Shown here: positions 44,122 to 53,064 of the stretch, piece after piece
How the letters are laid out: each line of letters starts with the position of its first letter
Numbering within the stretch: the first letter of the stretch is position 1
Source of the DNA: an uncultured Sphingomonadaceae bacterium
Lineage (GTDB): Bacteria > Pseudomonadota > Alphaproteobacteria > Sphingomonadales > Sphingomonadaceae
Direction of reading: 5' to 3'
Length of the DNA: 64,000 nucleotides
NCBI GenBank assembly: GCA_947495985.1
Contig: CANMBD010000006.1
Span: 22,866-86,865 of the forward strand
Program-made: the position numbers and the translations under genes
The notes under the pieces: generated by a model
Told to the model about the DNA's origin: nothing
The model's input: the letters and a program-made list of their open reading frames with translations, nothing else
Database searches by the model: none

Positions 44122-44936
44122 AGCTGTCCCTTGCCTTGGGCGGCGGCGCAGGTTTGGGCTGGACCCATATCGGTGTGCTGCGCGCGATTGAGGATTCACC
44201 TTTGGAGATAGCGGCGATATCCGGCACGTCCATCGGTGCGATAACTGGTGCCAGCTTTGCTGCCGGAAAGCTCGATTATCTCGAAGAAACTGCGCGCACC
44301 GCAAATTTGCGGACCTTGATCCGTTTCATGGACCCGCATTTCAAACGCGGCGCGGTCATGGGCGCGCGGATGATCGAGAAAGAGCTGGAGGAACAGCTTG
44401 GCAGCCTTACCTTTTCCGACTTGTCTATTCCCGTGGCTGCAGTCGCGGCGGACCTTAGAACCGGTGATACCATCATCATGAACAGTGGCAAGCTGGTTCC
44501 CGCCATTCGTGCCTCCATGTCCTTGCCGGGAATTTTCAAGCCGGTGGAATATGATGGCCGCCTGCTTGTCGATGGCGGTGCGGCGCTGCCCGTGCCCGTG
44601 TCCCCGGCGCGCGATATGGCGCCTGATGCCCTGTGCCTGTCCGTCAACTTGCAGGATGACTTTATCAACCGCGCGGAAATGGCGGGGATCAGCCGGGATG
44701 ATGGCAAATATCCCAATAGCATTGCCATTGTGAAAGCCTCTATCGGCCTGTCTCTGCGCAATCTGGGGCGCTATTCGCTGGCGCTGGACCCGCCGGATTT
44801 CTCGCTTTCCCCGCCCGTCGGCCATATCGACATGCAAAATTTCACCAAGGCTGAAGAGTTGATCGAAATCGGCCACCGAGAGACCGCAGCGATCATTCCC
44901 GACATATTGGCGAGAATGGAAAAAGGTGCTGCCTAA
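44118..44936 (+). CDS. Patatin-like phospholipase
   Basis: 272 residues from GTG 44118. The oxyanion hole GGGAGLGW, nucleophile elbow GTSIG (Ser), and catalytic DGGAALPVPV (Asp) form the Ser-Asp dyad of patatins. It has no membrane helix or signal peptide, so probably acts on cytoplasmic membrane lipids or acyl-CoA. It overlaps the DUF2007 gene by 4 bp. A 17-bp palindrome covers its stop codon. Confidence 0.93.
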   Translation: MKLSLALGGGAGLGWTHIGVLRAIEDSPLEIAAISGTSIGAITGASFAAGKLDYLEETARTANLRTLIRFMDPHFKRGAVMGARMIEKELEEQLGSLTFSDLSIPVAAVAADLRTGDTIIMNSGKLVPAIRASMSLPGIFKPVEYDGRLLVDGGAALPVPVSPARDMAPDALCLSVNLQDDFINRAEMAGISRDDGKYPNSIAIVKASIGLSLRNLGRYSLALDPPDFSLSPPVGHIDMQNFTKAEELIEIGHRETAAIIPDILARMEKGAA

Positions 44937-44947
44937 AATTTAGGCAA
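44931..44947. repeat. Palindrome over the patatin stop codon
   Basis: TGCCTAAA-A-TTTAGGCA is a perfect 8-bp dyad around one base. It contains the TAA of the patatin gene. It could be an operator for the glnK region or a weak transcript-end hairpin; the 1-nt spacing makes RNA folding require opening of inner pairs. Confidence 0.4.
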
Positions 44948-45028
44948 TCGTGCCGCGCTGCACAAAATTTACCCTTTCTTTATAATTTGTGATTCGGTTT
45001 TCTGTTTGAATCCAGTAGCTTGAGATTC

Positions 45029-45044
45029 TGGCACGCGCTTTGCG
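45029..45044 (+). promoter_or_regulatory. Sigma-54 promoter of glnK-amtB
   Basis: TGGCACG-N4-TTGC at 45029-45043 matches the RpoN consensus exactly, with GG (-24) and GC (-12) separated by 10 bp. The glnK ATG lies 33 bp downstream of the GC. Nitrogen-limitation control by NtrC is expected; a clear NtrC enhancer was not found nearby. Confidence 0.85.
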
Positions 45045-45076
45045 ATGATGACCTCCGTAACAAAAAAGGGGGCATA

Positions 45077-45415
45077 ATGAAATTTATCGTTGCCATAATA
45101 AAGCCATTCAAACTCGATGATGTGCGGGACGCACTGACGGAAGTCGGCGTCGCGGGCATGACTGTGTCTGAAGTAAAGGGCTTTGGCCGTCAAAAAGGAC
45201 AGACCGAGGTTTATCGCGGGGCTGAATATACCACCAACATGGTTCCGAAAGTGAAGCTGGAAATTGCTTGCGGCAGCGACGTAGCCGCGCAGGCGATTGA
45301 AGCCATCCAGAACGCAGCGGGCACTGAATCCATCGGTGACGGAAAGATATTCGTCATGGGGCTGGAAAATGCCGTTCGTATTCGCACCGGCGAAACCGGC
45401 GATACTGCGATTTAA
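45077..45415 (+). CDS. glnK: PII nitrogen regulatory protein
   Basis: 112 residues, complete PII protein beginning MKFIVAIIKPFKLDDVRDAL. The T-loop holds EVYRGAEY with Tyr51, the uridylylation site, and the B-loop has TGETGDTAI at the C-terminus. PII binds ATP/ADP and 2-oxoglutarate and docks on the ammonium channel encoded next. AAAGGGGGC is about 5 nt before the ATG. Upstream in-frame codons are inside the sigma-54 promoter, so the ATG at 45077 is right. Confidence 0.97.
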   Translation: MKFIVAIIKPFKLDDVRDALTEVGVAGMTVSEVKGFGRQKGQTEVYRGAEYTTNMVPKVKLEIACGSDVAAQAIEAIQNAAGTESIGDGKIFVMGLENAVRIRTGETGDTAI

Positions 45416-45447
45416 ACAGGCCAGATTTAGACAGGGAAGCGTATATA

Positions 45448-46782
45448 ATGAGAAAAATTCTAACACTATCTGCGGGATTGGTAGCCATGGGGATGGCATC
45501 ACCCGCGCTGGCACAGGAAGCAGCCGAAGTGGCTGATCCGAGCGCCAATGTAGCCTATATTTTCAACACGCTGCTCTTTTTGATCGGCGGTTTCCTGGTC
45601 ATGTGGATGGCCGCAGGCTTTGCGATGCTTGAGGCCGGGCTGGTGCGCTCGAAAAATGTCTCCATGCAATGCCTGAAAAATATCAGTCTATATTCGCTTG
45701 CCGGGATCATGTTCTGGGTCACAGGTTATAACCTAATGTACACGGATGTGACGAGCTGGATCGGGACTTTCGGCCCTTATGGCATGCAAGCCGTGGGCGA
45801 GGCGGATGTCGAAACGGGTTACTCCGTCGCATCGGACTGGTTCTTCCAGATGGTATTCTGCGCGACAACAGCCTCGATTGTGTCGGGCACCATTGCGGAA
45901 CGCGTAAAATTCTGGCCCTTCATGATCTTTGTCCTGATCCTGACCGGCTTTATCTATCCGATCACCGGTAGCTGGGAATGGGGCACAGGCTGGCTCGATC
46001 AGCGCGGCTTCAGTGACTTTGCCGGATCTACGCTGGTTCACTCTGTCGGCGGCTGGGCTGCTCTGGCTGGTGCGCTTATCATCGGTCCTCGTCTCGGACG
46101 CTATGTCAATGGCAAGCTCACGGTGATGCCGGGTTCCAATATTCCGCTGGCGACACTGGGTACGTTCATCCTGTGGCTCGGCTGGTTCGGTTTCAACGGT
46201 GCGTCACAGCTGGCCATGGGTACGATTGGCGATGTCAGTGATGTGTCCAAGATTTTCGTGAACACCAATATGGCTGCTGCTGGCGGCGTGGTGACAGCGA
46301 TTATCCTGACGCAGATCCTCTACAAGAAGATTGATGTCACCATGGCGCTGAACGGCGCGCTGGCTGGCCTGGTCTCGATCACGGCGGAGCCACTGACCCC
46401 GTCGGTTCCCGCTTCGATCCTTATCGGTAGTGTTGGCGGCCTGATTGTAGTGTTCGCAGTGCCACTGCTCGACAAGCTGAAAATTGACGATGTCGTGGGC
46501 GCTATTCCTGTTCACCTCCTGGCCGGTATCTGGGGCACGTTGATCGTCGCCTGGAATACCCAGTCAGAAGTTGACGGCGTAACGCTGAGCGTAGGCGAGC
46601 AACTGGGCGTACAGGCTCTGGGTGTGGTGTCTATCGGTGCCTTCACCTTCGTGCTCAGCGCCATCGTCTGGACTATTTTGAAATTCACCATTGGTGTTCG
46701 GCCTTCCGAGGAAGACGAGCGACTGGGTATGGATATCGCCGAAGTCGGTGTCGAAGCCTACCCGGAATTTGCCAAGGGTTAA
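45448..46782 (+). CDS. amtB: Ammonium transporter
   Basis: 444 residues. A cleavable signal peptide (ends SPALAQE) is followed by about 11 membrane helices. Conserved sites: AGSTLVHSVGGWAAL with the first pore His, and IPVHLLAGIWGTL with the second. PII (glnK, 33 bp upstream) regulates it by blocking the cytoplasmic pore, and both are read from the RpoN promoter. A strong terminator follows. Confidence 0.97.
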   Translation: MRKILTLSAGLVAMGMASPALAQEAAEVADPSANVAYIFNTLLFLIGGFLVMWMAAGFAMLEAGLVRSKNVSMQCLKNISLYSLAGIMFWVTGYNLMYTDVTSWIGTFGPYGMQAVGEADVETGYSVASDWFFQMVFCATTASIVSGTIAERVKFWPFMIFVLILTGFIYPITGSWEWGTGWLDQRGFSDFAGSTLVHSVGGWAALAGALIIGPRLGRYVNGKLTVMPGSNIPLATLGTFILWLGWFGFNGASQLAMGTIGDVSDVSKIFVNTNMAAAGGVVTAIILTQILYKKIDVTMALNGALAGLVSITAEPLTPSVPASILIGSVGGLIVVFAVPLLDKLKIDDVVGAIPVHLLAGIWGTLIVAWNTQSEVDGVTLSVGEQLGVQALGVVSIGAFTFVLSAIVWTILKFTIGVRPSEEDERLGMDIAEVGVEAYPEFAKG

Positions 46783-46860
46783 ACAGTTTGGTGCCGGCCA
46801 TCTCCTCCCAAAACTGAGGTCGGCACCTCCACTTGTTCCTCCTGAGAACAACAACTTTAT

Positions 46861-46895
46861 GGCCGGTGATGTGAAAACATCCCGGCCCTTTTTTT
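46861..46895 (+). terminator. Intrinsic terminator of glnK-amtB
   Basis: Stem 46861-46872/46877-46887 (GGCCGG-GATGT paired with ACATCCCGGCC, one bulged T) with a GAAA loop and seven T from 46889 to 46895. A textbook Rho-independent terminator. Confidence 0.92.
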
Positions 46896-46908
46896 GTCCG
46901 GATCGGAT

Positions 46909-46934
46909 GAATAGGTCCGATATGTGACCTATTC
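46909..46934. repeat. 9-bp inverted repeat upstream of the TonB receptor
   Basis: GAATAGGTC (46909-46917) and GACCTATTC (46926-46934) with an 8-nt spacer. It lies 160 bp before the TonB-dependent receptor gene and 14 bp after the amtB terminator; a possible operator for the receptor. It is not Fur-like. Confidence 0.4.
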
Positions 46935-47095
46935 GACACAGAAAAACACCCCCTGTCAAAAATACTAGTGAAAACGCGAGTTTGGTCTTCACTTAATGTA
47001 AAATCGCATTTTAAAGCGGTTGTAGGCCACAGAGCCGCAGTTGTGGATTTGACCATAATGGTCATCGCAGCAGAACATATTGAGAGGGTTTAGCT

Positions 47096-49474
47096 ATGAA
47101 ATCAGTAAAATTTGCAAGTCTGTCCGCATTGGCTTTTGCCATGGCATCACAGCCTGCATTGGCTCAAGATGCTGAGGAAGCGGCAGAGGCAGATGACAAT
47201 ATCATCATTGTCACGGCGACAAAACGCGACGCCAATCTTCAAGATATTCCATTTTCCATAAACGCACAGACAGCGGCGGATATTCAAAAGAGCGGGGCCA
47301 CCACGCTGGAAGATATTTCCCGTAACGTTGCGGGTCTTTCCATCCAAAACCTTGGCCCCGGCCAAAGCCAGGTCGCCATTCGCGGTGTATCGGCCGGACA
47401 GATTGTCCGTGACCAACCCGGCGTAAAAGAACAGGTCGGTGTATATCTGGATGAGTCGGTCATCTCACTGTCCCTGTTTACGCCGGACCTCGATTTGTTC
47501 GACCTCAACCGTGTGGAGACATTGCGCGGACCACAAGGCACGTTGTTCGGTTCCGGTTCTATCGGCGGCACCATTCGCTACATCACCAACCAACCCAATT
47601 TGAATGAGCTGGAAGGTGTTGCCGAGGCGGACGTCAACCTCGTGGATGGTGATGATCTGGGTTACAGTTTGAAAGGCGCGGTCAACGTCCCGCTGATTGA
47701 TGACAAACTGGCCCTTCGCGCGGTCGGCTATTACACTCAATTTGGCGGCTTCATTGAGGCTTTGGGTGAGGGCGGTGCGTCGGAGGAAGACGTCAATAGC
47801 GGTGAACGCTATGGCGGCCGTCTCGCGCTAACGCTGCAACCTGTCGAAGGGCTGACCATAACGCCGCGCATTGTCTATCAGGAAATCAAATCCGACGGCT
47901 TCAACCGTCAGGAAGTATTCAACGTCTTTGCCAATCCCTTCACAACCACGCGCCCCGCCATTGATTTGGAAGAGCGGCAGCAATATCTGTTGCTCGATGA
48001 GGCTTTTGAAGATCAGACAATGATTGCTGACCTGACATTTAGCGCGGATTTGGGCACTGTAAACTTTACTGCGGTCACCAGCTACACGGACCGGGAAATT
48101 CTGGTCAGTCGCGACGCAAGTGCGTTGACCGGATCGGTGTCTATCGATCTTGGTTTTCTTGAGGCTGATGCATTACTGCCATCCAATCTGCGGGATACGA
48201 CTGACCTGTCACAATATTCTCAGGAAGTCCGGTTTGCGTCCGACAATGAAAGCCGGTTCCAGTGGGTTGTCGGCGGCTTCTATTCTTCGGTTACGCGTGA
48301 ATATCGTCAGCGCCTTCCAACGCCTGGCTATGATGCCGCAACTGATGCCGCATTGGGCGCAGGAACGGCTGCGGGTGCCGCCAATGGATTCGGCACTGAC
48401 TCGCCGTTCAACTCCGATCTGGACTATGATATCGAGCAATTTGCCGCCTTTGCGGAAGCCAGTTTCGATCTCACTGATAGCCTGACGATTACGGCTGGCG
48501 GTCGCTATTATGATTTTGAAGAAACACGGATGATCAGCACGGGCGGTCTGTTCGCGAACGGCGATAGCGGCGTGGTTGATGTGACATCATCCAACGGCTT
48601 CACCCCGCGTTTGCTGGTCAACTATGACATTACTGATGACATTTCAGTCAATGCTCAGGCATCCCAGGGTTTTCGTTTGGGCGGGGTAAATGATCCGCTG
48701 AACGTTCCGCTATGTTCACCACAGGATGCGGCCATTTTTGGTTCGTTCCAGGATTACGATGATGAATCGCTGTGGAATTATGAGCTTGGCGTGAAAGCGC
48801 AGACCGGTGGTATCACCTTCAACGCTGCGGCCTTTTATACCGACATTAGCGATCTACAGGTCACGCTGGATGCGGGCTCCTGTTCTTCCCGGATCACCTT
48901 CAATGTGCCGGAGGCCCACACGCTTGGTCTGGAATGGGAGTTGTCGGCAGAGGTGCTGACCGGTCTGGATATCGGATTGTCCGGTTCGATACTCGAAGCA
49001 GAGTTTGACTCTACGGTTGTTGATGGCGCTGGCAATGTATTGGGCGGTGTCGAGGACGGTAACCGGCTTCCTTCGGTCCCCAAATTCCAGATATCCGGCG
49101 ATGCAACCTACAGTTGGCCCATTGGTGCAGGCGAAGCCTTTATCAGCGCGTCGGCGCAGCATGTCGGTAGCCGGTTTACACAGCCCAGTGACCAGGTTGA
49201 TAATCCGCGTTCCTTTGTCTCCGGACTGCCTTTTGGCGGAGCAACCGGCAACGAGGCAACGGTTATCGATTTGAAGTTGCCAGCCTATGAACTGGTCAAT
49301 CTCAGCGCAGGGGTCAAGCTCGACAATCAGCTGGATGTGACAATCTATGTGAAGAATGTCTTTGATGAAAACGCGCTGCTGTCCTTTGACCGGGAACGTG
49401 GCGGTCGTGCCCGAACCGCATTTCGCGTTGGTCAGCCCAGAACATTTGGTTTGACCGTTCGCAAGGGCTTCTGA
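47096..49474 (+). CDS. TonB-dependent receptor
   Basis: 792 residues. Signal peptide ends PALAQD. A TonB box-like NIIIVTATKRD stretch is followed by a plug domain (about 45-175: IPFSINAQTAADIQKSG, VAIRGVSAG, VETLRGPQGTLFGSGSIGG) and a long beta-barrel ending in the C-terminal FGLTVRKGF with terminal Phe. Sphingomonads use many such receptors for siderophores, vitamin B12 or plant and algal glycans; no substrate clue is adjacent. GAGAGGG lies about 8 nt before the ATG. Confidence 0.95.
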   Translation: MKSVKFASLSALAFAMASQPALAQDAEEAAEADDNIIIVTATKRDANLQDIPFSINAQTAADIQKSGATTLEDISRNVAGLSIQNLGPGQSQVAIRGVSAGQIVRDQPGVKEQVGVYLDESVISLSLFTPDLDLFDLNRVETLRGPQGTLFGSGSIGGTIRYITNQPNLNELEGVAEADVNLVDGDDLGYSLKGAVNVPLIDDKLALRAVGYYTQFGGFIEALGEGGASEEDVNSGERYGGRLALTLQPVEGLTITPRIVYQEIKSDGFNRQEVFNVFANPFTTTRPAIDLEERQQYLLLDEAFEDQTMIADLTFSADLGTVNFTAVTSYTDREILVSRDASALTGSVSIDLGFLEADALLPSNLRDTTDLSQYSQEVRFASDNESRFQWVVGGFYSSVTREYRQRLPTPGYDAATDAALGAGTAAGAANGFGTDSPFNSDLDYDIEQFAAFAEASFDLTDSLTITAGGRYYDFEETRMISTGGLFANGDSGVVDVTSSNGFTPRLLVNYDITDDISVNAQASQGFRLGGVNDPLNVPLCSPQDAAIFGSFQDYDDESLWNYELGVKAQTGGITFNAAAFYTDISDLQVTLDAGSCSSRITFNVPEAHTLGLEWELSAEVLTGLDIGLSGSILEAEFDSTVVDGAGNVLGGVEDGNRLPSVPKFQISGDATYSWPIGAGEAFISASAQHVGSRFTQPSDQVDNPRSFVSGLPFGGATGNEATVIDLKLPAYELVNLSAGVKLDNQLDVTIYVKNVFDENALLSFDRERGGRARTAFRVGQPRTFGLTVRKGF

Positions 49475-49493
49475 ACCTTCTGAATACTGGATG

Positions 49494-49527
49494 AAAGGCC
49501 GGGGGTGGAAGCACCTTCGGCCTTTTT
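49494..49527 (+). terminator. Intrinsic terminator of the TonB receptor gene
   Basis: AAAGGCCG (49494-49501) pairs with CGGCCTTT (49518-49525), and an inner GGTG-GAAG-CACC hairpin fills the loop, followed by TTTTT. Confidence 0.88.
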
Positions 49528-49878
49528 GATTCCATGATAGATATGACGATAGTAGGCTGTCCTACATGTTTCGGTTTGTGATATTGTGCGAGGTTGCTTT
49601 TGGATCGCGATCCGATTCTGCGCGATTGATGAATCTCCAAAGGAGATTTTGCAATTTCACCTGATTCCGGTTTGTCATGAAAGCCCATAAGAAGGGTGTT
49701 CACTTTGTAAACTTCGCATCTATCTGTTGGAAAACCTGCAATTATTGCGTTCATAAAAGTCGATGTTAACCTGAACGACTGCTGACAGGAGGGTTCAGTC
49801 TCCACTCAACAGCGATTCCCTAAAAAGGTTTCGCAAGCTCGAAAATAGTTCTCGAGTGTGAGTAAAAGGAACGTGGAG
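49528..49878. other. Non-coding spacer before the Arg/Tyr-rich protein genes
   Basis: About 350 bp without a gene. It contains a GGATCGCGATCC palindrome (49603-49614), a small AATCTCC-AAA-GGAGATT hairpin running into TTTG (49632-49650), a CTGAAC/GTTCAG dyad (around 49772-49797) enclosing an unused AGGAGGG, and a CTCGA/TCGAG dyad (49839-49857). It probably holds the promoter and a long leader of the next gene. Confidence 0.35.
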
Positions 49879-50394
49879 ATGAACAGTCTTAAAACAGCAT
49901 TGGTCGGAACTGCTGCCGCAACTGCGATGGCCGTTTCTGCAACGCCTGCGATGGCGAAAGATTATGACCGGGGCGGTATCAGCGCCGGCGAAGTGATAGC
50001 CGGAGCCGTCGTGCTGGGCGGACTGGCCGCGATATTGTCCTCAGGCAAGAAGGACAAGTATAGCAGCAGCTATTATGACGATGATTATCGTGACCGCCGT
50101 TATCGTGATGGCCGTTATGGTTATGGTGATCGCAAGCGGATCAGACCGCGTCGGGCAGTGAACAAATGTGTTCGGGCTGCGGAGCGCAAGGCAAGCTATT
50201 ATGGCCGGGCTGACGTAACCCAGATCCGCGACGTCAAGCGGACCCGCTATGGTTACAAGGTGAAGGGCCGGATCGTCGTGAAAGACGGTCATCGCGGATA
50301 TCGCCGGAGTTACGACCGCGGCAAGTTTACCTGCTACGTTGAAGGCCGCCGGGTGTCCGGAGTACGTCTGAAAGACCTTAGACATCGTTACTAA
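49879..50394 (+). CDS. Exported Arg/Tyr/Asp-rich protein (first of two paralogues)
   Basis: 171 residues. ATG 49879 is preferred because GTGGAG lies 2-7 nt upstream, though the exact start could be the in-frame GTG 49858. Signal peptide ends ATPAMAKD. A short Gly-rich hydrophobic segment (AGEVIAGAVVLGGLAAIL) precedes a low-complexity YRDRRYRDGRYGYGDRK region, then a small domain starting VNKCVRAAERKASYYG, with two Cys and VSGVRLKDL at the end. The family is common in sphingomonads but without known function; an envelope or periplasmic role is inferred. Confidence 0.78.
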   Translation: MNSLKTALVGTAAATAMAVSATPAMAKDYDRGGISAGEVIAGAVVLGGLAAILSSGKKDKYSSSYYDDDYRDRRYRDGRYGYGDRKRIRPRRAVNKCVRAAERKASYYGRADVTQIRDVKRTRYGYKVKGRIVVKDGHRGYRRSYDRGKFTCYVEGRRVSGVRLKDLRHRY

Positions 50395-50415
50395 GGTTAC
50401 AGGATATAAGAATAT

Positions 50416-50441
50416 GGTTCAGCCTGGCGACAGGCTGAACC
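50416..50441 (+). terminator. Stable hairpin between the paralogous genes
   Basis: Perfect 11-bp stem GGTTCAGCCTG/CAGGCTGAACC (50416-50426, 50431-50441) with GCGA loop. No T-run follows, so termination is uncertain; it may end the first gene's transcript or stabilise it. Confidence 0.6.
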
Positions 50442-50507
50442 AACTATTTATGGTATATGGCTGGAGTCTAGGGTACAGAATCTGGTAAATCTTTGGGGGT
50501 ATGAGTT

Positions 50508-51161
50508 ATGAGTTTTCAAAAGAAAGTTTCCGCCGCTGTGGCATCCACAGCATTGGTATTTACCGGATTTGCGCCTGCTATGGCAGCACCGGTCAATCCT
50601 GCACCAGCGCCCGTTACTCTTATAGATCTGGATAGACTTGGGTGGACAGCCGATAGCGATAAGGCTGAGGGCTGGCGCGGATATCGTGGCTATCGAGGGT
50701 ATCGCGGCTATGGCCGGGGTTATCGACGGCATCGGAACCGCGTGGATGCCGGGGATGTTCTCGCAGGTGTTTTGATCATCGGCGGCATTGCGGCAATTGC
50801 CAGCGCGGCTTCGAAAAACAAGCGGGATCGCCGTTATGATGATCGCGACTATCGTTCTGATCGGCGCAGCGACGACCGCCGCTATGATGATCAGCGCTCA
50901 GACAGTCGCAGAGATGGCAGCAGGGATCGTGGCACTGGATCGATGGATACGGCCATCAACGTCTGCTCCAACGCTGCCGAGCGTCAGGCAGGGGACGATG
51001 CCCGTGTTTCTCAAATTCAATCGGTTGCCCGCGATGGTGCCGGCTGGCGCGTCGAAGGCAATCTGTCCGGCAAAGCACAAACAACTTTCCTGTGTGGGAC
51101 AACAAATGGCCGGGTAGACTTTGTCCAGCTGGGAGACAGTGAGCTCGCTTTCGCGAACTAG
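50508..51161 (+). CDS. Exported Arg/Tyr/Asp-rich protein (second of two paralogues)
   Basis: 217 residues. Signal peptide ends FAPAMAAP. A YRGYRGYRGYGRGYRRHR block of three tandem triplet-like units precedes the same membrane-like segment as in the first paralogue (AGDVLAGVLIIGGIAAIASA), then a DRRYDDRDYRSDRRSDDRR stretch and a final domain INVCSNAAERQAGDDARVSQ. The common order shows tandem duplication with divergent repeats. GGGGGT stands 9-10 nt upstream of the ATG. It ends 4 bp before a convergent SDR gene. Function unknown. Confidence 0.78.
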   Translation: MSFQKKVSAAVASTALVFTGFAPAMAAPVNPAPAPVTLIDLDRLGWTADSDKAEGWRGYRGYRGYRGYGRGYRRHRNRVDAGDVLAGVLIIGGIAAIASAASKNKRDRRYDDRDYRSDRRSDDRRYDDQRSDSRRDGSRDRGTGSMDTAINVCSNAAERQAGDDARVSQIQSVARDGAGWRVEGNLSGKAQTTFLCGTTNGRVDFVQLGDSELAFAN

Positions 51162-51164
51162 CCG

Positions 51165-51959
51165 CTAAACGGCAGTACGGCCAAATTCCTGACGGGTGAC
51201 AGGATGCGAAGCGCTTAGCCCCCCGTCTACGGCAATCGCCTGTCCATTGACATAAGATGACCTATCGGATGCCAGGAATAAGGCAACTTCCGCCATCTCG
51301 ATCGGATTGGCCCCGCGGCGCAAGGGATTGAGGTAACCAAGCCGGTCCTCTTTGCCTTTTTCCCGCGCTTTATCGTAGATAAACTGGGTCATGCCGGTCT
51401 CTGTAATACCTGGGCAAATGGCATTGCAGCGGACATTGGCAGTAGCAAATTGTTGCGCGGCAACTTTGACAAGATTGATAACACCCGCTTTGGATGCCGA
51501 ATAAGCCGGGCCGCCCGCGCCAGACCGGATACCGGCCACACTGGCGGTACAGATAATTGAACCGCCGTGCCCGCTATCGGCAATGACCTTTCCGGCATAT
51601 TTCGCCGCCAGAAACGGTCCAATCAGGTTGACACGCAGCACCTCTTGCCATTCGGCGACACTGCTGTCGAAAATGCCTTCAAAGCCGCCGCCAATGCCGG
51701 CATTGGCAAAAAAGACGTGCAGGTCACCAAATTTCTGCTCCGCCGCATCGACAAGCATTTCAATATCGCCTTCCGAACCAGCGTCGGCCTTGATCGCGAT
51801 GATATCGCCGTTCGAGCCCTTGGCAGTTTCTTCCACTGCATCGGTTACGTCGCTGGCGATCACTTTTGCGCCATGCTCGGCAAATAACAGCGCCGAGGCC
51901 CTGCCGATACCGCTGCCTGCGCCGGTTACGATGGCCACTTTATCTTGGAGATCCGCCAT
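51165..51959 (-). CDS. SDR family oxidoreductase
   Basis: 264 residues. Cofactor motif [11 protein letters not shown] (residues 12-22), [10 protein letters not shown], and the catalytic Ser with YSASKAG (Tyr-x3-Lys) are intact. It is the last gene of a minus-strand operon with an APH-type kinase, a Zn-dependent alcohol dehydrogenase and an acyl-CoA dehydrogenase. In that setting a 3-hydroxyacyl-CoA or related dehydrogenase role is plausible, by analogy with LvaD of levulinate catabolism. AGGAG stands 6-7 nt before the ATG. Confidence 0.9.
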   Translation of the reverse strand: MADLQDKVAIVTGAGSGIGRASALLFAEHGAKVIASDVTDAVEETAKGSNGDIIAIKADAGSEGDIEMLVDAAEQKFGDLHVFFANAGIGGGFEGIFDSSVAEWQEVLRVNLIGPFLAAKYAGKVIADSGHGGSIICTASVAGIRSGAGGPAYSASKAGVINLVKVAAQQFATANVRCNAICPGITETGMTQFIYDKAREKGKEDRLGYLNPLRRGANPIEMAEVALFLASDRSSYVNGQAIAVDGGLSASHPVTRQEFGRTAV

Positions 51960-51983
51960 GTTCGTGCTCCTGTTAGCTTGTTT

Positions 51984-53045
51984 TTAGGCGCCAGCGCGTT
52001 TTGCCGCTTCCCATCCGGCTTGGGCCAGGGGTGTTACGCGGTCAGACATCTCGGCCGCGGCAGCACTGTTCGCCGTACCATCTACTACACGCTTCTGGAT
52101 GCCTTGCAAAATGGCAGCAATCCGGAACAGGTTATAGGCGAGATACCAGTCCATTGGCGGCAGATCCTTGATACCGGATTTTTCACAATAACGGGCGATC
52201 GCTTCTTCCCGCGACGGGATACCAAGGGCTTCCAGATCAACGCCCTTCAAACCGCTGCGGCCCTCAGGCTCCATTTCATAAGCCATCAGCCAGTAAGCAA
52301 AATCGGCAATCGGATCGCCTAGCGTGGACAGCTCCCAATCAAGCACAGCTATGACTTTGGGTTCGTCATGAGCAAAGATCATATTGTCGAGACGGTAATC
52401 GCCATGCACAATGCCAAAGCTCTTCTGCTCCGGTATGGTCTTCGTCAGCCATTCGATAAGCAGATCCATCTCCGGAATGGTTTCTAGCTCGGATAACTTG
52501 TACTGCTGTGTCCACCGGGAAATCTGGCGTTCACAGTAATTTCCGGGCTTGCCATGCTTTTCCAGGCCCAGTTCAGCAGGATCATAGCTGTGGAGCAAGG
52601 CGAGCGTATCGATCATCTCATGATAAATCGCCCGTCGCTCATCTGGCTCCATGCCTGGCAGGGTGCCGTCCCAAAGCGTCCGGCCGTCAGCCATGCCCAT
52701 AATATAGAACATCGTGCCAATGACATCGTCATCTTCGCAAAGGCCATAGGGTTTTGCGACGGGAAAGCCCGCTGGGTGAAGTCCGGCAATAACTCTGAAC
52801 TCGCGGTCGACGGCGTGAGCCGATGGCAATAATTTGCCAAATGGCTTCTTGCGCAAGACATAGTCGGTGCCGGGAGTTTCAATCTTGTAGGTAGGATTGG
52901 ACTGTCCACCCTTGAACTTTGTAATCGTCATGGGACCAATAAAGCCTTCGACATTGGCCTCCATCCAATTGGCGAGGCTTGCCTCGTCCAGCTTGTCTTT
53001 TTCTGGCACCGCCATGGTACCAGTCATGTCTTCTTGTGGATTCAT
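51984..53045 (-). CDS. ACAD10/11-type phosphotransferase (APH-fold acyl-CoA kinase)
   Basis: 353 residues, aminoglycoside-phosphotransferase fold. The N-lobe reads FKGGQSNPTYKIETPGTDYV followed by LRKKPFGKLLPSAHAVDREF, and the catalytic loop is HGDYRLDNMIF with VIAVLDWELSTLGDP (Mg-binding DxE). These are the signatures of the kinase domain of animal ACAD10/ACAD11 and of bacterial LvaA, which phosphorylate 4-hydroxyacyl-CoA so that a dehydrogenase domain can eliminate phosphate. Here it is a separate protein. GAGGGA precedes the ATG. It lies 24 bp upstream of the SDR gene in the same operon. Confidence 0.92.
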   Translation of the reverse strand: MNPQEDMTGTMAVPEKDKLDEASLANWMEANVEGFIGPMTITKFKGGQSNPTYKIETPGTDYVLRKKPFGKLLPSAHAVDREFRVIAGLHPAGFPVAKPYGLCEDDDVIGTMFYIMGMADGRTLWDGTLPGMEPDERRAIYHEMIDTLALLHSYDPAELGLEKHGKPGNYCERQISRWTQQYKLSELETIPEMDLLIEWLTKTIPEQKSFGIVHGDYRLDNMIFAHDEPKVIAVLDWELSTLGDPIADFAYWLMAYEMEPEGRSGLKGVDLEALGIPSREEAIARYCEKSGIKDLPPMDWYLAYNLFRIAAILQGIQKRVVDGTANSAAAAEMSDRVTPLAQAGWEAAKRAGA

Positions 53046-53064
53046 GGAAGTTCCCTCTTCCTAT

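Noticed and set aside
44950..44963. GTGC-N6-GCAC dyad as an NtrC enhancer
   Set aside because: NtrC sites have the opposite arrangement (GCAC...GTGC), so it is not counted as support.
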